The notes: generated from the letters alone by a model not told the origin. Numbered from the stretch's first letter, positions 12,010 to 25,447 are shown. The stretch is DNA of 64,000 nt from Phocoena phocoena (GCF_963924675.1 NC_089239.1:31705818-31769817); one strand, 5' to 3'. Numbers and translations are program-made.

Positions 12010-13340
12010 GATGGGGGTGGTGAGCCCTTAAGAGGGACACTAAAATAGTGAGGGAAAGCACCCTGTAAGAAGTGATGACTTTACAGTAGAAGGAGGAGAG
12101 GCAGAGGAGTTATCCTGGTGAAGAAGGGGGTCTGGTTGGAGATAGCGTGTGAGGAGTGGGGACTTGTGAAAAATGGGCTTGGTGATGTCAGAAGTGACCA
12201 TATCATAACACGTTTGTTTGTTTGTTTTTTTAATGAATTTATTTATTTATGGCCACGTTGGGTCTTTGTTGCTGTGTGCAGGCTTTTCTCTAGTTGTGGC
12301 GAGCGGGGGCTTCTCTTCGTTGCGGCGCGCAGGCTTCTCATCGTGGTGGCTTCTCTTGTTGCGGAGCACGGCCTCTAGGCGCATGGGCTCCAGTAGTTGC
12401 GGCATGCAGGCTCAGTAGTTGTGGCTCGCAGGCTCTAGAGCACAGGCTCAGTAGTTGTGGTGCACGGGCTTAGTTGCTTCCTGGCATGTGGGATCTTCCC
12501 TGACCAGGGCTCGAACCCATGTCCCCTGCATTGGCAGGCGGATTCTTAACCACTGAGCCACCAGGGAAGCCCCTTATAACATGTTTTTAAACCATGTTAA
12601 AGATTAGCCCTCTATGCTAGCACCAGTGTAATTACCTGAGAATTACATGTGTCATCACATTTGAGTTATCAGAAGATTGCTGTGGAGTTTAGAGAATGGA
12701 TCAGAGAAGAGCCATGAACTGAGGCTAGAAGATCAGTTAGGTGCCTGGTTGGAATAGTCGCCATGAGAGAAAGTGGTGGCCAAGCTGAGGAGATGCTGGT
12801 GAGGATGGCGAGAAATATATGGATTTGAAACATTCAGGAGGTAAATGTGATTGACTCTTTGTGTGGTGACAGACAAGAGTGTTGAGGTCTTGAAGGACTG
12901 GATGAATGGTGTTGTCAACCCCTGAGATGGGAAACGTGGTAGGAGGAACACGTTTGGTGAGAAAAAGGAGTTCCATTTGTACCTGATGAGTTTGAGATGA
13001 TTGTAGGGCGTCCCAGTAGAGCTTTCCAGGAGGCACGTCAAGCCATGAGTCCAAGTTAGAGGGGGGGGGGGAGGTGGACGAGTGGAGAGAGGGAGAGGGA
13101 GAGGGTCGGGGGGAGGTGAGATGCCGGGAGAAACAGATTTGGGAGTGATCACATTGTAGCCAAGACTTGGAGCCATGGGAGTGGATGAGACAGCAGGACA
13201 GCAGCCTAGGAGGAGCATGGAAGAGGGTGACAGGACCCAGAACCGAGCCTGGAGGAAGGCAGACATTCAAGGTGGAGAAACAAGAAGAGAAAGCTGAGAA
13301 GTGGAGCAGCAGCAAACCCAGACGAGTGTCACCCGTGGAG
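12010..13340 (-). repeat. L2 LINE ORF2 fragment, antisense, split by a SINE
   Basis: Read on the minus strand, the segments near 12640-13340 and 12010-12203 match the L2 reverse-transcriptase region and its downstream part at the nucleotide level, with frameshifts. The 177- and 227-codon minus-strand frames at 12733-13420 are decayed remnants of this element and are not genes. A CHR SINE sits inside at 12216-12573. Confidence 0.6.
12216..12573 (-). mobile_element. CHR-type SINE, long form
   Basis: Reverse-complement: TTTATTTATTTATGGCC head through to CCACCAGGGAAGCCCC. Flanked by imperfect duplications (CATAACACGTTT before, TTATAACATGTTT after). More diverged than the short GC-rich copies, so older. 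Confidence 0.9.
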
Positions 13341-13949
13341 CATCCTGGGCTTGGCAGCTTCTCTCTCCTGCGTTTGAACGGTGCCTCCTCTGCGGGTGTG
13401 TCAAGAGGAGACAGATACAAAATTCAAGACAATTCAAGGTTAAAGATGGAATGAGAATTCAGATCCCCAACTTTCCGCCTCCCCTTCCTGTTCTCTACTC
13501 AGCTCTGAGGCCTTGGAGGCTGACCCCTCCCTTGATCTCCGCTGCGTCCTGCCCACAGGAAACCGAGGCGGGACCTGGGAGGGCAGCAGGAGAGACTTAG
13601 GTGTTCCTCAGCTTCCCGCCCCACCTCGGTGCCCGTGTGTCCTGCTGTGGCTGTCTGGGCAGGTTTAAAGCTCCCAGCAGGGCCCTCCTCCACTGTCAGA
13701 TCTGAGCCTGGTGTCCTTGGGCTCTGGAAAGCTCCTCCTTCCCCTAGGATAGCAGCTTGCTGCCTCTGTCCCTGGCTTCACACTTCCGTAAGTACAGTTG
13801 TACCGCTGTGACCGTCTCTCCCTTGCACTCATATGGGGCTGAACGCTGTTTCCTCCAGAACTAATCTAGCCTTCAAACAAAAATATAACAAAATCTGTAT
13901 CTCTTTAAAAAGTTGTTCGTCAAAATTCTGACTGCTTTCTAGAATTTAG

Positions 13950-14430
13950 AGCTGTCTCCGTGTACCCAAACTCTCCTCATTTGCCAAGCTTTCAATCCTT
14001 CTACCCTAGATTTGAATCCTATCCTCCCTTACTTCCCCAGGAATCTCACGCCATGAATTATTGCTGCTCTACCCTGAATTTCCCCTTTTCCCTTTCTCCT
14101 AGAGCCTCCTCGTTGGCTTTCAACCTGCTAAGGCACCTTCCACCTGAAGGGAAAGCAGCAACCTCTGACTTGCCTGACTCCCCTCCAGGTATGGCTTCCC
14201 TCCCTCTCCTCACAGGCAGCTTCATTAAATTGAAGCCTATTATTCTTACTCTTTCTATCCCCTCACCGACAGTCATCTTTAACTCGCTCCATCTGGCTTC
14301 TGCTCTAAGGACATCCTAGTAACCGTCTTCGTGAAAGTCACCAATGACTTCTGTGACCCTAAATTTAATGGAAGGTATTCATTTCTCAACACTCCATTCT
14401 TCCTGAAATACATTCTATCTTCCCTTGGAC
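13950..14430 (+). repeat. L2 LINE fragment, sense
   Basis: CTTCGTGAAAGTCACCAATG and surrounding blocks match the L2 ORF2 DNA. It is opposite in orientation to the L2 piece at 12010-13340, so the two are separate insertions or a rearranged copy. Confidence 0.5.
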
Positions 14431-15559
14431 AGGTGTAAGGGGAAAAACAAATTAAGAGGCTTAATTCTCCCTGTTGAAAATAAGAGATTTTTTTTTTCCT
14501 CCTTTTTCTCAGAGCATTTACTTTAGAAAAATTCTAAGTACTTTCTCCTCTCTTTGAAATGTATATACATTTTCTTGAAGACTTGATAGAAATTTTGTCA
14601 GCTTAATGACCCAGAAATGTTTTCCCCAAGGACCTGGCAACTGTCTCTTTGAAACGTAACGTCTAGAGAGAGAGCACCTATGACGCCCAGCCTGTGTGGG
14701 AGGGTAGGAGCCTAAGTTTGTGGGCATCTTGCTTCAAGTTGCAAAACCACCTCCAGTCAAAAAAGATATGAGAAGTTTGTTTTTCCTCTGGATAAAGCCA
14801 ATTTGCTAGAGTAAATGGTCACCCCACCCCAGTTACCAGGTAAAGTTGGGGTGAACATGTGTGACCAACGGTGCTGTTAAGTCGTCTTACTTGAGGACTA
14901 GTTGTTTATCTCAAGAGCATGTAGGTGATGTGTTGTATCTGCCTGGCTACTGTTGGGAAAGTTGGTCTCATGTACAGTCTTAACAAGCTTCCCTCAGCAG
15001 CATAGGAGTGGCCTTGGGCTTGGAACACTTTCTTACCAAGAGATAAGGAGCCCACACAAATCATACTGGGCTTGTCATCTTGTGTGGGAATATCTTTCTT
15101 TGCTTCAGGTTCAGTAAGTGCTCTATGGTCTTCACCTGAAGCGAGTGTGTCATGTGGCACCTGGCCAACTCTGCTGTTATGTCTGTCCTCCACGGGGAGA
15201 GGACGGCGTCCTCCACTGCATCAGGACAGGGGTACATGTAGGCGAATTGCCCTGCTTCGGCACCACCAAGAGGCAGCAGGCAGAGCGTTTGCTCTTCTGT
15301 TCCTGGTGACCAGCATTGTGACTATCTTTGCCATCTTCCATGTAGTGGGAATCTCCCCCTGGGATTGGTTAGCTGTGCAGGGCTTCCTGTTCTCCCAGGA
15401 TTGTTGGCTGGTTCACAGAACTGCTCCACAGCTGTGCACAGGGGGCGCTCTCTCTCCGTCTTTGCAACCTCTTAGAGGGTTGCCTGAGATGCGAATCATG
15501 TTCTGGTTTAATGCTTATTCAACAAGAAAAGGATTTCATTTCTCTGCCACCTTTGTGAA
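14431..15559. other. Intergenic, no gene supported
   Basis: A 229-codon plus-strand frame spans 15072-15761. It has no recognised domain, ends inside L2-derived sequence and has a weak start context, so I treat it as chance. Confidence 0.5.
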
Positions 15560-16230
15560 GATGATTTCTGGGATGCAAGAAGATTTTGTTTTTATTTCCC
15601 CAATGTTTGTTATCACCAGCCCTTTTCCTTTTTCATTCTGTATAACGCCATCCTGCTTTCCAGCAATCATTTGTTCCACGCTGCAAAATGATTTTTCAAA
15701 ATGTGAATCAGATAACATTAAAGCCAAGACCCTTCTCTGTTCCAATGTCACTTGCTTATAATACTTCAGTGACTTTTCAGATAAAAATTTATAAGCAGTA
15801 AGACAGTTTACCAAGCCCTGTGATCTCAGGCTGCATCTTGCACCATCGTCTTTGTCTCCAGCTCCTCAAATGTACCGTACACACCAAGTCTGGAAAATTA
15901 TGTGCTCAGCATGCCCACCCCATGTTACCTGATTAACTCTGACTCACCATTATGATATTAACTTAAGTATCATGGTTTTGGGGGACACTTAGCTGTCGTC
16001 AATGCTAGGTCAGATCTTCCTGCTATAGTTATCAGAGCACTATATGTAATTACTGTGATACACCTATTCCAAATTGTGTAGTGGAATATTTGATTGCTGT
16101 CTTTCTTCTCCATTTGACAGTAAGCTCCAAGAGGGCCGGGTCATGATCTGTTTTGACTTACCATTGCATGTCCATGGCCTAGGACAGTGCCTGGTGGAAG
16201 GTAGGAGTTCAAAAAGGTTACATTCATCCT
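15560..16230 (+). repeat. L2 LINE 3' part (probable)
   Basis: GAATCAGATAACATTAAAGCC, then the CTCCAAGAGGGCCGGGTCAT and GGACAGTGCCTGGTGGAAGG blocks, follow the order of the L2 ORF2 end and 3' UTR. Diverged. Confidence 0.5.
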
Positions 16231-16339
16231 GTTCCCTGTGGGAATAAAATATTGCCATTTGTATGCAATAAATGAGAAAAAATTTAGCAAGTTCAATGTT
16301 AATTTTTCTTCAGTTAACTTCCTTTAAATTTTTAACTTT

Positions 16340-18715
16340 AAAGGTATGTGGCTAAGAAATTAACTGCTGTACACCCATTTATGATAAAAACCCTCCAGAA
16401 AGTAGGCATACAGGGAACTTACCTCAACATAATAAAGGCCATATATGACAAACCCACAGCCAACATCGTTCTCAATGGTGAAAAACTGAAACCATTTCCT
16501 CTAAGATCAGGAACAAGACAAGGTTGTCCACTCTCACCACTATTATTCAACATAGTTTTGGAAGTTTTAGCCATAGTGGTGAGAGAAGAAAAAGAAATAA
16601 AAGGAATCCAAATTGGAAAAGAAGAAGTAAAGCTGTTACTGTTTGCAGATGACATTATACTATACATAGAGAATCATAAAGATGCCACCAGAAAACTACT
16701 AGAGCTAATCAATGAATTTCATAGAATAGCAGGATACAAAATTAATGCACAGAAATCTCTTGCATTCCTATACACTAATGATGAAAAATCTGAAAGAGAT
16801 GTTAAGGAAACACTCCCATTTACCATTGCAACAAAAAGAATAAAATACCTAGGGATAAACCTACCCAAGGAGACAAAAGACCTGTATGCAGAAAACTATA
16901 AGACACTGTTGAAAAAAATTAAAGACGATGCAAACAGATGGAGAGATATACCATGTTCTTGGATTGGATGAATCAACATTGTGAAAATGACTATACTACC
17001 CAAAGCAATCTACAGATTCAATGCAATCCCTATCATACTACCAATGGCATTTTTCACATAACTAGAACAAAAAAATTTCACAATTTGTATGGAAACACAA
17101 AAGACCCTGAATACCCAAAGCAATCTTGAGAAAGAAAAACGGAGCTGGAGGAATCAGGCTTCCTGACTTCAGACTATACTACAAAGCTACAGTAATCAAG
17201 ACAGTATGGTACTGGCACAAGAACAGAAATATAGATCAATGGAACAGGATAGAAAGCCTAGAGATAAACCCACACACATATGGTCACCTTATTTTTGATA
17301 AAGAAGGCAAGAATATACAAATGAGAAAAGAAAGCCTTTTCAATAAGTGGTGCTGGGAAAACTGGACAGCTACATGTAAAAGAAAGAAATTAGAACACTC
17401 CCTAACACCATACACAAAAATAAACTCAAAATGGATTAAAGACCTAAGTGTAAGGCCAGACACTTTAAAACTCTTAGAGGAAAACATAGGCAGACACTCT
17501 ATGACATACATCACAGCAAGATCCTTTTTGACCCACCTCCTAGAGAAATGGAAATAAAACAAAAATAAACAAATGGGACCTAATGAAACTTCAAAGCTTT
17601 CGCACAGCAAAGGAAACCATAAACAAGACCAAAAGACAACCCTCAGAATGGGAGAAAATATTTGCAAATGAAGCAACTGACAAAGAATTAATCTCCAAAA
17701 TTTACAAGCAATACATGCAGCTCCATATCAAAAAGACAAACAAACAATCCAAAAATGGGCAGAAGACCTAAAATAGACATTTCTCCAAAGAAGATATACA
17801 GATTGCCAACAAACACATGAAAGGATGCTCAACATCACTAATCATTAGAGAAATGCAAATCAAGACTACAATGAGGTATCACCTCACACCAGTCAGAATG
17901 GCCATCATCAAAAAATCTAGAAACAATAAATGCTGGAGAGGGTGTGGAGAAAAGGGAACCCTCTTGCACTGTTGGTGGGAATGTAAATTGATACAGCCAC
18001 TATGGAGAACAGTATGGAGGTTCCTTACCAAACTATAAATAGAATTACCATGTGACCCAGCAATCCCACTACTGAGCATATACCCTGAGAAAACCATACT
18101 TCAAAAAGATACATGTACCACAATGTTCATTGCAGCACTATTTACAATAGCCAGGACATGGAAGCAACCTAAGTGTCCATGACAGATGAATGGATAAAGA
18201 AGATGTGGCACATATATACAGTGGGATATTACTCAGCCATAAAAAGAAATGAAATTGAGTTATTTGTAGTGAGGTGGATGGACCTAGAGTCTGTCATACA
18301 GAGTAAAATAAGTCAGAAAGAGAAAAACAAATATTATATCCTAACCCATATATATGGACTCAAAAAAAAAAATGGTTCTGCAGAACCTAGGGGCAGTATA
18401 GGGATAAAGACACACGTAGAGAATGGACTTGAGGACACGAGGAGGGTGAAGGGTAAGCTGGGATGGAGTGAGAGAGTGGCATGGACATATATACACTACC
18501 AAATGTAAAATAGATACCTTGTGGGAAGCAGCCGCATAGCACAGGGAGATCAGCTCAGTGCTTTGTGACCACTTAGAGGGATGGAATAGGGAGGGTGGGA
18601 GAGAGACGCAAGAGAGAGGATATATGTATACGTATAGCTGATTCACTTTGTTATACAGCAGAAACTAACACACCATTGTAAAGCAATTATACTCCAATAA
18701 AGATGTTTTTAAAAA
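16340..18715 (+). mobile_element. 5'-truncated L1 retrotransposon (ORF2 C-terminal half plus 3' UTR)
   Basis: Starts within the ORF2 reverse transcriptase. The frame 16348-16971 (207 codons) carries the [10 protein letters not shown] catalytic motif and ends at TGA 16969-16971 where an arginine codon (CGA) is expected. ORF2 continues in pieces at 17126-17557 and 17583-18508 with further stops and shifts, including the [13 protein letters not shown] and [11 protein letters not shown] blocks. The 3' UTR ends with ACTCCAATAAAGATG and an A tail. It is a dead copy, since the endonuclease, ORF1 and 5' UTR are missing. Confidence 0.93.
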
Positions 18716-18853
18716 AATATATCAACTTTGTATTAAGATGTGTTTCTTAGGTATTCCATTTACAAGATCTTGTCTTTTGACTTAGATGACAGTTGCTTAT
18801 CTATTAACGTGTGAGAAATCAACACAAAACTTAGTGGTTTAAAACAGAAGTTA

Positions 18854-19062
18854 GGGCTTCCCTGGTGGCGCAGTGGTTGAGAGTCCGCCTGCCGATGCAG
18901 GGGACGCGGGTTCGTGCCCCGGTCTGGGAAGATCCCACATGCCGCGAAGCGGCTGGTCCCATGAGCCATGGCCGCTGAGCCTGCGCGTCCGGAGCCTGTG
19001 CTCCGGCAACGGGAGAGGCCACAACGGTGAGAGGCCCGCGTACCGCAAAAAAAGAAAAAAAA
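18854..19062 (+). mobile_element. CHR-type SINE (young, cetacean)
   Basis: GGGCTTCCCTGGTGGCGCAG head, GTTCGTGCCCC B-box region, and an A-rich tail after GTACCGC. Target duplications are not obvious. Confidence 0.92.
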
Positions 19063-20439
19063 GATGACCCATATACATCCTGGCAGAGGGTAAGACATTT
19101 TCCATATGTAAAGTGAGTCAGGCCTTGAAAGGAGGGATGATGCTTATCAGTAGAAATGGAGTAACACAGCGTAGGCTTCTTAGTTTCCTCCTAAGGAAGC
19201 TCTTATGCTAATACACACGGTCAGGTTTCATACAACTGTTCACTTTTCATCTGATCGTTTGCTTTTTTTCTTCATCCTTTCAATTGCCTTTCCTTTTCAG
19301 TTCAAAACAAGCCTGCAGAGTAAATGCTGAGGCATAATCCTATATTAATTTATGGTCCGTGGTGTGGCTTAGTAGAAATGAAACGCTCTGGTCCCATGAA
19401 ATCCTAATCACTTTCACAGCCAGCGGGTGCCACAGTTAAAGCATTTCCAGTGGAGTGAACAAGAACATTTAATAAAACCAGGGCTGGGGACTGGATGCAT
19501 TTAAGTCAGGAAGAGGGAAGTACTGAACTACTGATCAAAGCTTAGCTGGGGGAGGCAACTCTGTTTGGCTTTAACTCAGTGGGAAAGGCAGCAACTTCAA
19601 ATCCATGGTCAGTTCAATTCAATTTAGGAGACTTACCCCATTATTTCTGTATTGCATACCAAGCAGAGAGGTTCTGAGCAGGCTTATGAAAAATCTCCCA
19701 GGTGAAAGAGAGAATATAAAAATTGTCCCCTGTGCAAGTTCTTTCAACTACCCCTGACCCTTTGAGCCCTTCTCCCAAAGCAGATCAGAATCTCAAAAGA
19801 AGGGAAGGGACTCCCAGCAAGGCATCTGTGTTTGGAGTGGACAGCTCTGGTCCCGTTCCCTGCAGAAAATTTCTCTCTGGTGCAGGATGAGTGGTGGGAA
19901 AGCCCTTCCTACTGACTGCTGACCGGGAGTTGCCAAAATGAAAGCAGGTTTTGGGAAAACAGAACTCTGCATGTGCTGGGATTCATGAATTTCCTGAATA
20001 TACAAATGGCTGTGAATGATTTTTCTAGAATCTAAGAAAAATGGACATAAGAACATCTTGAAATGCATTGCAAATCCAAAGTAAGGTATATTAAGGCATA
20101 AAGACTAATATAATTTAGTTTTGATTATCAATTATGCCAATCCAAAGCAACTTCTCAAAGCCTGCAAAAATTTTATGTCTCCTAAAAGCAGAGGGATGTT
20201 ATACCCAACAGAATGTAAGCCAAAAGTAATAATCAAATATTTGCTGATGTAGTATTAGGTTTGGAATGCCTGCTATGAAGACCTTGGCAGGAAATGTATC
20301 TTCTTAATGATGTTTAATTAATATTAACAGTAGAATCAGCTTGTTTTCCCTGAGTTCAACTTATGGTATCAGGCAGAATATTGCACATGTTTTCATTTTT
20401 AGTTTAATCTTGGCTTTGAATGCTAATATTATTTTTTTA
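19063..20439. other. Intergenic, no gene seen
   Basis: No recognised repeat or gene. Confidence 0.55.
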
Positions 20440-21215
20440 ACATTTTTTTCATATTCTTTTCCATTAAAGTTTATCACAGGATGTTGAATATAGTTCCCTA
20501 TGCTCTACGGTAGGACCCTGTTGTTTATCCATTCTCTATATAATAGTTTGCATCTGCTAATCCCAACCTCCCAGTCCCTCCCTCTCCCTCCCACCACACC
20601 CCATCCAGGCAACCACAAGTCTGTTCTCTATGTCTATGAGTCTGTTTCTCTTTCGTAGATACGTTCATTTGTGTCATATTTTAGATTCCACATGTAAGTG
20701 ATATCATATGGTATTTGTTTTTCTCTTTCTGACTTACTTCACTTAGTATGATCATCTCTAGGTGCATCCGTGTTGCTGCAAGTGGCATTATTTTGTTCGT
20801 TTTTATGGCTGAGTACTCTTCCACTGTATATATGTACCACGTCTTCTTTATCCATTCATCTGTCAACGGACATTTAGGTTGTTTCCATGTTTTGGCCATT
20901 GTGACCATGGTGCTATGAACATAGGGGTGCATGTATCTTTTTAAACTATAGTTTTGTCCAGGTATATTCCCAGGAGTGGGATTGCTGGATCATATGGTAA
21001 TTCTATTTTTAGTTTTCTGAGGAACCTCCAGACCATTTTCCACAGTGGCTGCACCAACTTACATGCTCCACAATCTCTCCAGCGTTTGTTATTTGTAGAC
21101 CTTTTAATGATGGCCATTCTGACCGGCGTGAGGTGGTACCTCACTGAAGTTTTGATTTGCATTTCTCTAATGATTAGTGATCCAGTTTTATTTTTAAATG
21201 ATTTAAAAAGTGATA
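20440..21215 (-). mobile_element. L1 3' end, antisense
   Basis: Minus-strand frames at 20681-20932 and 20941-21162 match the extreme C terminus of L1 ORF2 (MAIIKRS, SQKEKNKYH blocks). The reversed 3' UTR runs through 20450-20680. 5'-truncated and frame-disrupted. Confidence 0.88.
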
Positions 21216-21310
21216 TAAAATAACTCAGTTAATGCAGAAGTATGATAGCATAGAAAATTTAGAATTAAACGTACTGACATTGACTGTAGTACCACTTCTA
21301 AGTTTAATAC

Positions 21311-21475
21311 AGTATTTATTTATTTATTTATTTAATTTACTTATTAGGTTTTGTTTTCGTTTTCTGGCCATGCCTTGCGGCATGCGAGATCTTAGTTCCC
21401 TCACCCGGGCTCGAACCCTGGGCCCCCTGAAGTGGAAGCACAGAGTCTTAACCACTGGACCGCCAGGGAAGTTCC
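21311..21475 (-). mobile_element. Old CHR/Bov-tA-like tRNA-Glu SINE fragment
   Basis: TTTATTTATTTATTTA head then TCTGGCCATGCCTTGCGGCA and TCGAACCCTGG, ending CCGCCAGGGAAGTTCC. Shorter and more diverged than the other SINEs, so likely an early subfamily. Confidence 0.8.
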
Positions 21476-23119
21476 AAATACAGTATTTAGAAATACGTTT
21501 AATTACAAATGTAGTAATAGCCATCTTAGTTATTGGGGCTCTCCAAAGGTGTACACAGAAAAGCCTAGGAAACATTTGTGCATGTTGTAATATGAATAGG
21601 GAAGAGATTGGGAAGATGTTTCACAAGTTTCAGGTAAGGAAGGAAGGAAGAAGGTGAGGGAAGATTTTGAACTGGGCCAATACATAGTCAAGCATGAATT
21701 CTCTGGGGTAGACAATAACCTAACAGGGAAAAAAAAAAAGGAAATGGTGTCCATGTGGCAGGTGGATGTCTGTGTGTGTTTATGTTTATTCCTTCACACT
21801 GGATAATGAAATTGCTGTCTAGATTTGTAAGATGACAGAAGGAAACCCTTCAGAGGCTTTTGCATTTTATACCTTCTGTTGGTCTACCACGAAAGAATAG
21901 CTACAAGAATATTTTATAAGCAAAGTTCTACAATCCCCTTCCTTCTTTCCGTTTTGTCGGAATCATAGCACAAACTATTCAGTTTTAAAAAGCAAAGCTG
22001 TTCAAGAATACGACTGCTAATGGAGCACTTGAAAGCCCTCCTTGTTTTGACAAGCCAGGTTCAAATAGAATTCGTGGGCAAAGAGCGCGGTTTGTTTTTA
22101 TCTGCATCCAGACACCTTATCCCAGGCAAAGTTTTGTGCATGATCTTTTTAGAAAGAAATGCTGTCTAGAGTTTTGACAGTGTTCTCGTCTGATAATCCT
22201 TAACCAATTAAAGAGGACCCACCGGAGACCTTGTTCATAAAAGATTTACAGAGAAGTCACAGTGTAGCTGAATTCAAAACGAAGAGTGTGAAGATAAGTG
22301 AGCATTTCTGAATAATAACCTATTCAGTAAAAGACAAAACATATCACCTCAAAATACAGTGGAACAGCATTTTAAAAGATATCTTGGGAGACATTTCACT
22401 CCCCTAACAACTCTTTAGAATAAACAGATTTCTTCAGGGTTACTTTGAAAGACTGAAAACTCTTAATAGGTAAACAGTCGCCCTGTTTTGAGACAACACT
22501 CCAGGGGTATGCACATCCTGCCCCCAAGCAACAGCATCACCTTGATAACCTGAAAAGCAGAAATGTTAGCTTGATTGTTTCTAGCTGAACTGACTGACAC
22601 TAGGAGAGGAAGACGCCCGTGTGTTTATTTCTAAGGGATATTGCATATCAAATCCTGGATTAATTCCATTTGCTGCCACTGATAGCTACCAGTTCTTAGT
22701 ATATGATCTTACTTTTGTCAGATTTGATCATTTATGTTTATTTTCTTAAGTTGGGGGCAATGGCAGTAGAAGTGAGGTCTATGACAGGAATTGAGATCCG
22801 TAGAATCACAGAATATTGGTTCTGCAGGAGAGAGCAGGCAAGGGAGGGGAATTAAAAGATACTCATTCCTATTGTATGCCAGGCACTGTGGTACGTGCTT
22901 CACAATTTATAAACAGTACATATATTAAGAGACCCAATATGACAGATGTGAAAAAGGTTCAGACAAGTCAAGGAATTTCTCCAATGGCACATAGATAATG
23001 TGGTGGCAGAAAAAAATTCCAGTTTAGGGCTACCAAATGCCAGCGTGTGTTCTTCCTGATTCACCAGGCTGGCTCCTCTGGAAGGAGACTTGGCGCCCTC
23101 TGGCTTGGTGCTGCTAAAT
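21476..23119. other. Intergenic, no gene seen
   Basis: No recognised repeat or gene. A short A run lies at about 21727-21739. Confidence 0.55.
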
Positions 23120-23240
23120 CCCAGTCATACGTGTCAGTGAGGGTCTTGTGAAAATGCGGATTCTGCATCAGTAGGTCTGGGGTGGGGCCTGAGAACCTGC
23201 ATTTTTGGTTAGCTCCGAGATCCTGCTGATGGTTTGGGGA
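23120..23240 (+). repeat. MER5A-type hAT DNA transposon fragment
   Basis: AAAATGCGGATTCTGCATCAG, GTCTGGGGTGGGGCCTGAGA and CCTGCATTTT match the body of MER5A, a non-autonomous hAT element. Confidence 0.75.
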
Positions 23241-25088
23241 CTAAAAGTAGCCAGTTTCCCGTTTACCCTCTTGGGTTCTGTTGTGGAAACCCACGGTTCA
23301 GAGATGAAGACCCTAAGGACCCAGGGCTGGGTGTGAGCCAGGGTCAGTACCCAAGGGTGAGTTTGGGAGGAAGCCCCCTCCTGTTCTCCAGCAGCCCCCA
23401 AAGGAGACCCACATAAAAACAGAAACGCATGTGCTCGCTACACAAACTCGGTTACAAGAAGGGCCTGAGCCTCCGTTCTCCATTGGATTCCTGTCCCTCC
23501 TTCTAAGTGGGGTTCCGGAGTCACCTCTGCTAGGAACTGTTGTGTCCTGACTCCAGCTGATGCTCTTTCCAGTGTAGCTCAGGTGTAGCCTCTCCAAGTT
23601 GCCAACTAAAGAATGTGGCTCACCATCGGGCTCTACAAGGATTGAGTCATTCACCACTGCAGCTGCTGGCCTTTAACACAACTTGAAAGGAGTTCAGGGC
23701 GGAGGTCAGGAATGAGGCCCTCTGTGCTCTGGGAAAACTGGTAGATCAGGCCTTCAGAAAGTTAGATATTTTTAGGAGAAATATTTTACAAACCTGGATT
23801 CTTCCCATGCTTAGAAAAGCACTAAAACCATTAACTAAGATACCCATTCCTCGTGACCAGCAGCAACCTTCCACCAAGATGAGTTCTGGGTTGCACGCAC
23901 CCCGTTTACTAAAATCACATATATACTGGCTCCCCGCTTCAGAGCTGAGAGGCTGTCTCCCGGGCTATCGGCCTCAGTAAGACAGTGAATAAACACAGCC
24001 TTCACGTAGTACATTTTTTAGGTTTGTTTTTAAGTCGACAGAGGGTAACGTACAAACAAGTCATGGAAAGAAGCCGTTACAATTCTTCTAATTCTTCTGA
24101 TCCTTGACAGGGATCAGAAGCGCAAATGTCTGTGGCTGGGCCAGTAGTGGAAAGGTCTCCGCAGGCCTGGCAGGGTGCTAACCAATGTGAACATGTGTGT
24201 GCATCCCAAGATGGCAGCCCAAACACAGCTCCCAGGGAGGACGAGGAAGGAGGCGGGACTGGGGGGGATGCAGGATCTGCAAAGGCCTCAACCAACCTTA
24301 CGGAGACTTCTGAAGCTGGGACTGCCCTGGCAGAGTTGGTTGGTCTCCAAGCCAAACAATTAGAGATTCGAATTAATTCAGAAAGGCTAGTTAGGCCTAA
24401 ACTCTGCTACAGCCAGTTAGGATGTCACTGCACAGCCCTGTTTGCATCTTCTTTCAGTGACTGTTTTCTCTGAGAACACTGAGGACCCTCCAGGGGAGGC
24501 GTGGGCATGGGGGTGGGGGGCATCTCCATGCAATTGTAGATGATCGGATAACTATGTGTTTCTGCCCTTCCTGCTTTTTATACCCGTGATATCAGGGACT
24601 TCCTTTCCCTCCATTTTATAAGTCTGCCATAGGAACTCTAGTTGACTTGTGTAATTTGGCTTCAAAATGCTCCACTGAACAGGGGATTATCTTGTTGGCA
24701 ATAGACTGCTAGAGAATCTTATTGAATGATATCAACTAATGGTTCTTTTCCAATACCAACATCTGGTTGAATGAGGCAACTGGATAAGCTACATCCACTG
24801 AAATGATTTTATGAAATGAACCAAATCTAGGGGAGGAGGTAGGTATTATCATGCTTTTTGCATATTATTTTAACTGTCAAGGGTATCAGATAACTCAAAC
24901 AAATTGTCTTACAAGATACATATATTTTTAAAATATTACCCTATGTATAGTAACCCTTACTAGATGCCCTTAGAATTGATAGCCACAGCTCAAAATACGG
25001 GATTTGTCCTCTGTGCCATCAGAATCATGAATTCCGTGAATTTATCCCCCATATCTGAAATTTTGTGTACAAGTTAAATTTTTAGAAG
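23241..25088. other. Intergenic, no gene seen
   Basis: No recognised gene. A 10-bp hairpin lies at 24094-24120. The frames at 23313-23657, 24077-24355 and 24126-24473 overlap on opposite strands and look like chance. Confidence 0.55.
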
Positions 25089-25093
25089 CCTAG

Positions 25094-25447
25094 TGTTAGG
25101 GACTGAATGTCTGTCTCCCCACTATTTCCAAATTCACCTATTGAAATCCAGTTCCCAATCTGGTGATATTAGGAGGTAGGACCTCTGGAAGGTGATTAGG
25201 GTTAGATGAGGTCATAAAGGTGGAGCCCTTCTAAGAGTGAGACGTCCTTATAAGAGTTGTCTGTCTGCCAGGTGAGGACACAACAAGGGGACAGCCATCT
25301 GCAAACCAGGAAGAGGCCCTCACCAGGTATGTGACCTGCCAGCATCCTCATCTTGGTCTTCCGGCCTCCAGAACTGTGAGAAATAGATGATTGTCGTTTA
25401 GGCCACCCAGCCTAGGGTTTTTCATTCTAGCAGCCCAAACTAAGACA
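25094..25447 (+). mobile_element. MaLR solo LTR (MLT1-like)
   Basis: Begins TGTTAGGGACTGAATG and ends CTAAGACA, with the expected internal order (GGAGGTAGGACC, GATGAGGTCATAAAGG, CCTTATAAGAG, GTGAGGACACA, GGCCTCCAGAACTGTGAGAA). Flanked by a perfect 5-bp duplication CCTAG (25089-25093, 25448-25452). About 350 bp and complete. Confidence 0.85.

Noticed and set aside
12733..13420. 177- and 227-codon minus-strand frames rich in Ser and Pro
   Set aside because: They overlap each other in different frames and cover a decayed L2 LINE, so neither is a host gene.
15072..15761. 229-codon plus-strand frame
   Set aside because: No recognisable family, no flanking exons, and its end lies in L2-like sequence.
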